NCBI GenBank assembly: GCA_963402885.1
Contig: OY727097.1
Coordinates: 18,600,001 to 18,664,000 of the forward strand
Origin: Antedon bifida
Taxonomy: Eukaryota > Echinodermata > Crinoidea > Comatulida > Antedonidae
Direction of reading: 5' to 3'
DNA length: 64,000 nt
The notes under the pieces are model-generated. The model was not told the DNA's origin and did no database searches. It saw nothing but the letters and a program-made list of their open reading frames with translations. Position numbers and translations under genes: made by a program. Shown one piece after another: positions 51,045-60,579 of this stretch. Each line of letters opens with the position of its first letter. The stretch's first letter is position 1.

Positions 51045-53616
51045 GACAAAGTGCGAGGCATGCGAGGCACGCCAAATATTTGTGCGAGGCATCATTTTAT
51101 CATTTCCAAAAGTGCGAGGCATGCGAGGCATATAGTTTACAATTTCAAAAAGGTGCGAGGCATATCTTAACGTGCTATTATGCTATATTATAGGCCTAAT
51201 AATCAATCGATACAAGCGTATCTAAATAGATTCGTGTATACACTCATCATGTTGTTTATTTTTATGTAACGATTGTTTTTTCATTCAAGTCATATCGTGT
51301 CCAATTTTACTTTTACAAAAGTGCCCAAACTACGGTTAAAAAATCTGAACGACAGTCTTCAACTTTCGATAAACAATAATTGTTATAGCGACACACTCAT
51401 CAAATGACTGCCATGTTTGTTGGCATTTCGAGCGTGTTCACTTTACAATTAATTTAATTCTCTCTCGAACATAGCAGAGTGAAAATAATATTTTGTCACA
51501 CCCCTGCGCCTCGATCCGGTAGACCCGAGAGATGGAAAATCCCTCTTTACTATTTAGCAGGTAGCGGAATGATTCTGCCCTCAGCTCAGAGGAGTCGGCC
51601 TTGTGGTGCATTCCCCTCCTATAGCACGTGGTTCCAGCAGCAACGCACAGACTTCTCTCTGAGCGGCGTGCCAAATACATTTTTGACATTCCATTCTCTA
51701 GGAAATCAACACGTGTACCTCTCTCGCAAATAAGGTGAACAGCGATTGCCAGGACAAGTTCAATAACTGGCGGTGAATAAAAGGTAACTGATATGCCGAT
51801 CAAATAACATGCCGCAAAGAAAAAAAAATTGCGAGAGAATTCTGGAGCGCGTGTGAAAAAAGACTTACGTCCGACAATTGTAATACTAGGCTTAAAATTA
51901 AACTTTAGCTAATATGCTTAGCCCTAACGTAGATAAGAGGCCTATGTAGAAAATAATTTAATCAATTTTGATATAATAATAATTGGTGTAATATTTTTTA
52001 GTTTTAGTAAGCTAGGTATATTACGAACGATTTTTATTTATTGTTGTTTGATAAATAACTTTATCGTGTGAATACCACACCTTAGAAGTATACCTCATGA
52101 GACTTTAATGAAAGAATCACATAAAAAGGCGTGTTTCTCGCACACTGTTCGCGAATTTCACTTATTCAATGTTCAATATTTTTGTTTCTATGGAGCGCCA
52201 AAAGAGCAACGATAATAGAGGACTAAAACTCAGTGGAATGCGTCAATTTCTCATGCATTTATTGGTGAAACACACGTTTTATTTCAATATATTTGTTAAT
52301 TTGTCAATAAAAATGCTGTAATATGTTACTGCTGATACTGTTCTGTTTTCAAAGAATAATAATCGATCCTAAATCAACATCACTACCTAGTCTAGACCTA
52401 GGACATCCTACTAAGGATATTATGATGAATTTTTCTATTTTATTCTTTAAAAGGTTAACGAAACCGTGTACAGTATCAACAGTAACATTTTTCCTTACTG
52501 ACAGTGACAAAATCTATTGAAATTGTACGTGATTTTCACCAAATAATGCGTTAAATATATGGATTCCACAGAGTTTTTAGCCCTCTAATTAATTTTGCTC
52601 TTTTGGCGTTCCATAGAAACCAAAATATTGAACATTGAGCGTGCGAAATTCGCAGTATGCGAGAAAAACGTCTGTAAAATCACCAATTTAATGGATTTAT
52701 TGTTACTTTTATGTGATTTTTCGGCGCTAGTTCCGTTTCGCACCTGTCATTTATTTCGACTCAAAATTTGTTAAGAAACTTTATCGTGACTACCACACCT
52801 TAGAATTAGGCCTCAAAAATACTTTTACGAAGGAGATCACATAAAAAGTGACAAATAAATGCTTTAAATTGATGAATTTACAGACGTGTTTCTCGCACAT
52901 CGGTTCGTCAATGCCAAAAGAGCAATCATAATAGACGGCTAAAAACTCAATATAATGCGTATATTTAATGCATTTATTGGTGAAAATTACGTTCAATTTT
53001 AATATATTTTGTCAATGCAACAAAACCCTAGGCCTAAATCAGCATCACTACCTAGCCTAGGCCTAAGACTAAGAGGAATATTATTTAGATCATTGAGGTA
53101 TAAAAACTACAGTACATGTAATATGATGATGAACTTGTCGATTTTCATTCTTAAAAGTTAACGAAAACTGCGAAAACCATGTACAGTATCAACAGTAACA
53201 TTTTTGTTGCATTGACATTGACAAAATATATTAAAATTGAACGTCTGTATATTCATCAATTTAAAGCATTTATTTGTTACTTTTTGTGTGATCTCCTTCA
53301 TAAAAGTATTTTTTAGGCCTAATTCTAAGGTGTGGTACTCACGATAAATTTATTTAACAAATTTTGAGTCGAAATAAATGACAGGTGCGAAACGGAACTA
53401 GCGCCGATTTTTCTTCATTAAAGTAGGCCTACTAATTCTAAGCTGTGGTATTCAGGATAAAGTTGGTTAAAATACAAGGCAGGTGCAAAAGGGAACTAGC
53501 CTAGCGGGCCTAGGCTACTTCAATTTCGGTGATTTCCTGCCTCGCAATTTTGAGAAATGATAAAACGATGCCTCGCATACATTTCTGACTTGCCTCGCGT
53601 GCCTCGCACTTTGTTA
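51045..53616. mobile_element. Fold-back element with GTGCGAGGCA ends and nested palindromes
   Basis: ACAAAGTGCGAGGCATGCGA at 51047 is mirrored by CGTGCCTCGCACTTTGT at 53598-53614. GCGAGGC words recur six times at the left and five times (inverted) at the right. Inside, TTATCGTG-TACCACACCTTAGAA occurs at 52062 and 52780 on the + strand and at 53320 and 53428 on the minus strand, giving nested inverted pairs. The block with GGCGCTAGTTCCGTTTCGCA is also mirrored (52722 versus 53390). GTACAGTATCAACAGTAAC occurs twice (52467, 53181). Non-coding apart from a GC-richer block at 51470-51760. Confidence 0.75.
51470..51760. other. GC-richer block, function unknown
   Basis: A 290-bp block, clearly richer in GC than its surroundings, inside the left part of the fold-back element. 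It holds CGCCTCGATCCGGTAGACCC, GCCCTCAGCTCAGAGGAGTC and TTCTCTCTGAGCGGCGTGCC. Both strands have open frames (121 codons on minus, 84 on plus), but neither translation shows a domain I know. It could be a captured exon, a structured RNA or part of an absent transposase gene. Confidence 0.4.
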
Positions 53617-53619
53617 CTA

Positions 53620-54237
53620 CCCAATTTGAAACATACAAAATAATAAATTATACAAAGATGAGTGTAGATCAGGCGTCGCGACGACACAATGATGATGGAT
53701 TAAAATAGGATTGTAATTAAATATTTAATCAATTATTTTACCATGTAATCTGTACACGAAAGGGACCTATGGAATTTTCCTTTGAAACTTTTCGCACTGT
53801 GTGTGTAGCATGCGTTTTTCCCGAGGCATTGTTAGAAATCCTTCAACCGTGACGACCGACCCGTCAACGGCGAATACACCAACGCGATTCGCTTAAAATG
53901 ACATCATATGATCTTCTGATATTTCTGTGGTTGAGCCTCTCAGAATTTCACGAAAATTCTTTTAAACATGTAAAAATTAGATATTTGTTATGATATACGA
54001 TTTATCTATAAACAACTCGAATTATAAACTACCTAATATTTCGAGAAAATAAACATTTTTAGCACTTAGAACTATATTATCTTGGCGTAGGAAAACAAAT
54101 TTTAATTTGTGAGAGGCTCAAAACCACGCTGAAGGTGGGAAGTCTTCTCCCTCCTACTGGACCGCATGTAGCCGTTTTGCGTTGAAAATTGTCGTACGGG
54201 CTTGTGTCGTTGTGTCGTTAACTGTATTATTCATATC
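53620..54237. other. Intergenic sequence, nothing recognised
   Basis: Mixed composition with no coding match. TGAGCCTCTCAGAATTTC (about 53933) and TTTGTGAGAGGCTCAAAACC (about 54106) mirror one another and may bound a small palindromic element of about 190 bp. Confidence 0.4.
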
Positions 54238-55429
54238 AGGGGCGGACGCAGGGGTGTTGCCCCAGTTGCCCGGGAAACACCCTTAATTTCATACTAAATG
54301 TTTTTTTCTGCCACTAAATTAAAATTTAGATCCCATTTCATCATATATATTAACCATTTAACGTTATAGAAATCCAGGGTTGGAAGAGTCTATTATGCAA
54401 ATTGATTGACTGCAGCGTAAAATTAACCGCGCACAATTTAACGGCGGTCAGCGGATTTTTTTTCCGTTTTCCACGTCCGTAAAATTGGGCCGAGTTTCCG
54501 TAGTAATTACGGACGTTGCGAACTTTGAAATAACGGTGTTTAATTGCTATTCTTTCTGCAAATTTCGATCATATTTTCTTTTCTGGAGTGTGTTTTAAGC
54601 AACACAGTTTTACTGTAGTACAGGCTATATGTGACATTTATCCTATGTAACCTTAAAAAAATTCTAATAAAAGGTCTTTTGGTATTTTCTTGTAGCTATA
54701 GGTGTGAATAAATACCAAAAAATTGTTGCAGCCTTCTAGTTGCTGCGTTAGTGAGATATTGAGGGTCAAAGGTCAGTGACCTTTTTGTGGCATTTGATGG
54801 CTCATAACTCCTCAACTCCTGGGTTTAAAAAGACAAATGTGGTGTCTACATCTATGTTTTAGTGGTCAAACAACAAAATAAAGTTTTTGCAAATTTCGGG
54901 TTACTTGTGCCATTGGTCAGATAGTCGGGTCAAATGTCATTTACCTTTATTCATTAATAACTACTGCTAGTCTAGGACCTGGGTAAGATTTGTATGAATT
55001 CAATTTAGGAGAGAACATCTCAACTGTTATAGGACAATTAGACCCCAAGGAACAACATGGGATATGTGCCAAATTCGTTATCTGGGGCGAACATGCCCAA
55101 AATCGGGGTCAAAGGTTAGAAATGTGTGGTTCTTATATCTCGACAACCACTTAACGTACAGATTTGCTTTTGGTGTCAAATTGTTCAGAATATACATATT
55201 TATATTTGGTCTAACACAACTTTTACCCTAAAAAATGACCGGAAATGCTTTTACTGACCTTTGACCAAAAAATGACCAAAAAAACACATTTTCGGGTTAA
55301 ATTTTTCTTTAAAATGTCAGTGGACACACTGTATGGTATAAAATGTACATATACAATATGCTACCCATTGCTACCCAACTTGTATTGAAAATTTTAATTA
55401 GGAATCTAATTTTATGGAAAATGTGCATG

Positions 55430-56700
55430 ATTGACTTCAGTATTTAGAATTATTAATTTATCTTTATCAACTGGTACGACCTTTCCTGATGATTGAAGTT
55501 GGGTCTAGTTACACCTATTTAAAGAAGCCTTCACTGGATCCTACTTCCATGGCAAATTTTCGATATATTTCTAATGTCGCTTTCTTATCTAAGATCCTTG
55601 AGAAATGCGTTGCTTTAGATCTCATACATTTTCTTGACGACAATAATCTGTTCGACCCTCTTCAATCAGCATATAGAAAGCACCACAGTACAGAGTCAGC
55701 CATTCTCAAGGTGCATAAGGATATTATTTTAGCTCTGGGTAAAGGTAATTGTCTTTTTTCTGTGTACCTCGACCTGTCCGCAGCTTCTGATACCATGGAC
55801 CATTCCATTCTTATTGCAAGACTCTCGTCTATTAGTATCCGTGGATCTGCTCTGAATTGGTTCAAGTCATATTTGTATTCTAGGAAGCAGCAGGTCCAGA
55901 TTGGTAATGTCAAATCCACCTCTATCAACCTGAAATGCGATGTTCCTCAAGGATCAATACTAGGTCCAGTATTGTTTTTAGTTTACATCTCGCCCATGAG
56001 TGATATCATTAAGAGACATTGTGTCCAATATTATGTGTACGCAGATGATACACAACTGAACATCAGCTTTAAACCAGCAGAGTTTAATGAGGCGAAGTCG
56101 GTTATCGAAGCTTGTGTTGTTGATGTTCAGGATTAGCTAACTAAAAACATGCTCTTTTTAACCCTGGTAAAACAGAAATCTTATTTCTTCATTCAAAACA
56201 CTTCAAGAAATTGCCCATTGCTAGAAACATCAATCACACCATCGTTGGAGGTTAGACATATCAACAACATTAGTAAATCTGATACCTACCACCTTCGTAA
56301 CATAAGAACAATTCGAAAATCCTTAACCCACTCCTCGCTTATTAAACTTGTCCATTCACTAATAACATCACAGTTAGACTACTGCAATGCCATTTTGTTT
56401 GGTCTACCAGATAAAGAACTTAATAAACTACAACTTATTCTTTTAAATACTGCAGCTCGACTTGTATCCGGCACTTAAGATTTGCATATATTACACCAAT
56501 ATTGTATAAACGTCACTGGCTTCCAATTAAACAACAAATTATTTTTAAATTAATGTTAATTACATAAAAATCTCTTCACGACAAATCACAATCATATATT
56601 CCCAATTTAATTATACGTAGAGCTTCAGTTTGCAAAAGATCTCTTAGGTTGACCACTAATCCATCAGCACTTTTTGTTCCACCCAGCCGCCCAGTGTAAA
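55430..56700 (+). pseudogene. LINE RT fragment (L2/CR1-like) in the fold-back loop
   Basis: It starts INLSLSTGT-like, then LKKPSLDPTSMANFRYISNV, LQSAYRKHHSTESAILKVHK, motif A DLSAASDTMDHS (the usual AAFD Phe is Ser), CDVPQGSILGPVLFLVYISP and motif C YVYADDTQLN, then a TAG at 56134-56136 where the family has Trp. After that, NPGKTEILFLHSKHFKKLPI lies in a different frame from SDTYHLRNIRTIRKSLTHSS and LDYCNAILFGLPDKELNKLQ. Endonuclease and ORF1 are missing (5' truncation, usual for LINEs), and the final SLRLTTNPSALFVPPSR runs to about 56695. Dead copy. Confidence 0.85.
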
Positions 56701-56739
56701 TATATTTTGGTTTATTATAAATTTAAGTCTAGTGTTTTA

Positions 56740-57640
56740 ATTAACTATTTGGTATCAAATGAAACCCTATAAAACATGATACCTAGTACATACAGATTAT
56801 AATATGTATTGAAAATGAATCATTTTTTTGGGGGGGAAAATATGCATATTTTAATAAACTTTCATCAAAACTCTAGGATTATATATTATAAATAAACCAA
56901 AATAAATTTACACTGCTTAATGTATACTCATTTTTGTCAAAAAAATTATATTTCCAAAAAACTTAGCATCATAATTGTAGATTTTCAATACATGTTGGGT
57001 AAGCAATGGATATCATATATTGTATGGACTTTTCTTTTTTATACCAAATATTTCATTACAATGCTAGAATTATTTCACCCAAAATAAACTTACATTAATT
57101 TATACTCATTTTTGTCTAAATTTAATAAAATATGCATATTTTCCAAAAATAACATCACATAATTAAATACAAGTTGGGTAGCTATGGATAGCATATTGTA
57201 TGTGCTTTCCTTTGATACCAATATGTCTTTTCAAACATTTGAATTATTTAATATTGATAAATAAACCAAAATAAATTAACAATATCTGGTATTGGTAATG
57301 TATACCAATTTTTGTCAAAAAGCGATTAAAATATGCACATTTTTCACCAAAGTAGCATCATAATTACAGACTTTTATTAAAAGTTGGATAGCAATGGATA
57401 GAATATTGTATGGGCTTTTATTTGATACCAAATAGTTCTTCCAAGCACTTATTTAAAATTATTTAATATTATATAAATAAGCAACAACAATTACGCTACT
57501 AAATATTCATTTTTGTATAAAAGTAATCAAAATATGCACATTTTCCATAAGATTAGATTCCTAATTAAAAAATGTTTAATACAAGTTGGGTAGCAATAGG
57601 TAGCATATTGTATATGCTTTCATTTGATACCATACAGTGT
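56740..57640 (+). repeat. Tandem array of about 200-bp units
   Basis: AAGTTGGGTAGCAATGGATA, GCATATTGTATGGGCTTT and TTTGATACCAAATAG recur near 56990, 57172, 57386 and 57588. Between them ATAAACCAAAATAAATT, CTCATTTTTGTC and AAAATATGCACATTTTCC alternate. Only the right side of the loop shows the array; the left arm has about one unit. Confidence 0.75.
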
Positions 57641-58689
57641 GTCCATTGACATTTTAAATAATAATTTAACCCGAAAATGTGTTTTTTGGTCAAAGGTCAG
57701 TAAAAGCATTTCCGGTCATTTTTTGGATAAAAGTTGTGTTAGACCAAATATAAATATGTATATTCTAAACAATTTGACACCAAAAGAAAATCTGTATGAC
57801 AAGTGGTTGTCGAGATATAAGAACAACACATTTCTAACCTTTGACCCCGATTTTGGGCATGTTCGCCCTAGATAACGAATTTGGCACATATCCCATGTTG
57901 TTCCTTGGGGTCTAATTATCCTATAACAGTCCTAAATTGAATGAATACAAATCTTACTCAGGTCCTAGTAGCAGTAGTTATTAATGAATAAAGGTCAATG
58001 ACCTTTGACCCGACTATCTGACCAATGGCACAAGTAACCCGAAATTTGCAAAAACTTTATTTTGTTGTTTGACCACTAAAACATAGATGTAGACACCACA
58101 TTTGTCTTTTTAAACCTAGGAGTTGAGGAGTTATGAACCATCAAATGCCACAAAAAGGTCACTGACCTTTGACCCTCAATATCTCACTAACGCAGCAACT
58201 AGAAGGCTGCAAAAATGTTTTGGTAATTATTCACACCTAAAGCTACAAGAAAATACCAAAAGACCTTTTATTAGAATTTTTTCAAGGTCAAACCATATAT
58301 AGCCTCTACTACTGACTTAGTCAGCATTTATTTCAAAATATAATTCAAAGTTTTGCTCAATATATTTATAGCAGCAGCTTTTTAAAATTATTAATTAATA
58401 GGCCTAGTAATTAATTTGTATTAGTCGGGGACTTCCTCTGACGTTCACATTCAACGCAAAAAAATGTTATCCTTAGTCGCGTGTGTTTTACTGGCGGAAA
58501 AAATAGGTGGGATAAATACTGCTGATAGATATTAGAGTGTCATTTCCGGCGTGAATTTTACCTGCGAGTGTACCATTTCCGGCCACCTAAAGGTGTCATT
58601 TAACAAAATGTGGCGCAAATATTTGGTTTCTATTATGGACTCTTGGGCAACACCCTTAAAATAGTCCTGCGACCGCCCCTGCATATAGT

Positions 58690-59155
58690 TAATATGATGC
58701 ATTGGAAATCAAACTTATGTGATCTTTTAGATTAATAAGTAAATAATTAGACACCAAAGCCATTTTTTCATAGTATATTTATTCTCAGACTAATTGATAA
58801 TCAAAAATTGTTTACTAGGCCTAGTGAAGAAAAATAGCACGTCAAAGAAATCGCGCGCATAGTAACGTATCGTAGTTGAATCGTGGCAAGCAAAATACTG
58901 CTCTGGGACGCGTGCCTCTCGGACTCCCTATATTATTATTATTATTATTAATAATATTATTATTGAACTTCCTAACGTCATTTAAAAATGAGGAACCACG
59001 CATTTTAAATTAATAAAGTACATAACAAATGGGAGTAAAATAATTGCTAAATACGTCGGGCCAAAAAAGTTTCGTGCGTTTATATGTTGTTATTGTTATG
59101 CTATTTTTTTGTAATTAGTATTTTTAAAAAAACATTCACCATCATATTTATCCTC
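58690..59155. other. Intergenic sequence with an ATT microsatellite
   Basis: (ATT)n from about 58932 to 58963, partly mirrored by AATAATATTATT. Otherwise nothing is recognised. Confidence 0.4.
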
Positions 59156-59159
59156 AATG

Positions 59160-59545
59160 TTTAAGTTTAATGACTCCCTCCACCCCAAATGCACCCGTAG
59201 CCAAAGTTGAAAAACATTAATAACACCAAATTGGAAAAATGCTCCAGGTAAAAGAACCTTCAAATACAGAGCAACAAAAGAATGGAATCTTTTACCAACT
59301 GAAAGTAGAACAAAAGTAACTGGGAAAAATATTTATACTAAAAAATATAGCAAATCTAATGTCATCTAAGTGGTGATCCTACATTTTTTATTTTTTTAAA
59401 AACTGTACTGTATATATCTTTTAAATTAGGCCTACTATGTATTTTTATATGTTATAATTTTTATTTACTTTTAAACTTGTAACTGGACCATTTTGGAAAG
59501 CATTACTGTCAAAAGAAAGAATAAATAAACCAAACAATTATTTAC
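59160..59545 (+). pseudogene. LINE 3'-end fragment
   Basis: TPNWKNAPGKRTFKYRATKE then WNLLPTESRTKVTGKNIYTK is the typical C-terminal end of a LINE ORF2 (F-K-Y-R-x-x-x-x-W-N-x-L-P), ending in a stop near 59368. About 150 bp of 3' UTR end in AAAGAATAAATAAACC, a tail-like end. Only the last 65 or so codons remain. Confidence 0.6.
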
Positions 59546-60260
59546 CTGAAAAATATGTAATTTAATTTAAAGCAAAAAATACTTAAATTATCTTTCAGAT
59601 GATTAAATCCATTTTTTACCCCTCCTATTTGGTGTCCCCAGGAAAAATTTACAGGATATGACCAGGCAGCAATATTGATTATTGAATCTTAGCCATATAT
59701 CTACATAATCAGCTCATCAAACCTTTTGTGGCATTTCACATGAATAAATTCTCTGGGCGCCCGGTCTATGTACATACTGCTGCACTCCGTGCGTTTTGGG
59801 GATTCTCCAATCTGTAATCATAATATGATTGGTGAAATACAATCACGTGGTACATATTTTTTAACGTTGCGGATAATTTTGAACATGTTTCCTTCGCGGG
59901 ACCAAATCACTCACGCCGATACATAACATACATGTATATCAAAATAGAGTAGGCCTACCAAAATCAATCGATGATTTCTCAAAATTGACACGCACGATTC
60001 TGGAGAACTTGTTATGTTGTTAACTATAAAATTAACATTGTAAATATGTTAAGAAATTCTAGACCCCTAACACTGGAATGAGATGAAATGATAAGATTTA
60101 CTGCTTACGGCCTATCTAAGCCTGGACCACCGGTAGTATTTTTATGATAAAAAATGTTATCAACTACATGCCAACATCATGTTAAATGCTAGTGGAATAT
60201 TTAATTGTTCGTTTCATGCAATTTATTTAGTAAAAACTACCGAATAAACAGTTCTTCATC
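59546..60260. other. Intergenic sequence with a repeat match
   Basis: 59935-60115 resembles 22010-22200 (ATATCAAAATAGAGTA, AAAATCAATCGATRATTTCT, GAACTTGTTATGTTG and TAACACTGGAATGAGATGAA). It is thus a dispersed repeat shared with RUBCN intron 7. Rest unassigned. Confidence 0.6.
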
Positions 60261-60262
60261 AA

Positions 60263-60577
60263 CCGGGCGCTACCCACCGGGCGCTACCCACCGGGCGCTA
60301 CCCACCGGGCGCTACCCACCGGGCGCTACCCACCGGGCGCTACCCACCGGGCGCTACCCACCGGGCGCTACCCACCGGGCGCTACCCACCGGGCGCTACC
60401 CACCGGGCGCTACCCACCGGGCGCTACCCACCGGGCGCTACCCACCGGGCGCTACCCACCGGGCGCTACCCACCGGGCGCTACCCACCGGGCGCTACCCA
60501 CCGGGCGCTACCCACCGGGCGCTACCCACCGGGCGCTACCCACCGGGCGCTACCCACCGGGCGCTACCCACCGGGCG
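60263..60577 (+). repeat. Pure 14-bp minisatellite, about 22.5 copies
   Basis: The unit CCGGGCGCTACCCA is repeated without a visible change over 315 bp. It is the most GC-rich tract of the window. Since 14 is not a multiple of three, all three frames are read in turn, giving a 14-residue protein period (RYPPGATHRALPTG), and the open frame across it (from 60205) is a by-product. The array stops at the first bases of the fold-back element. Confidence 0.97.
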
Positions 60578-60579
60578 TG

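Larger units (their letters stand above)
54233..58686. mobile_element. 4.4-kb fold-back element with CAGGGGCGGACGC ends
   Basis: CAGGGGCGGACGCAGGGGTG at 54238 is mirrored by CCTGCGACCGCCCCTG ending 58681, each next to a GGGTGTTGCCC/GGGCAACACCC word. CATAT flanks both sides. Two inner arms, about 54650-55425 and 57530-58295, are inverted copies: GTCCTAAATTG, GGCACATATCCCATGTTGTT, AAGGTCACTGACCTTTGACC. The loop holds a LINE (55430-56700) and a tandem array (56740-57640). The CAGGGGCGGA ends resemble hAT-type termini, although a 5-bp duplication would be short for hAT. No transposase. Confidence 0.8.

Noticed and set aside
51438-51803. 121-codon minus-strand open frame
   Set aside because: It covers the GC-rich block, but the translation shows no known domain and the opposite strand is open as well; not called as a gene.
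57624-57875. 83-codon open frame
   Set aside because: It lies within the right arm of the 54.2-58.7 kb fold-back element and reads the conserved non-coding module.
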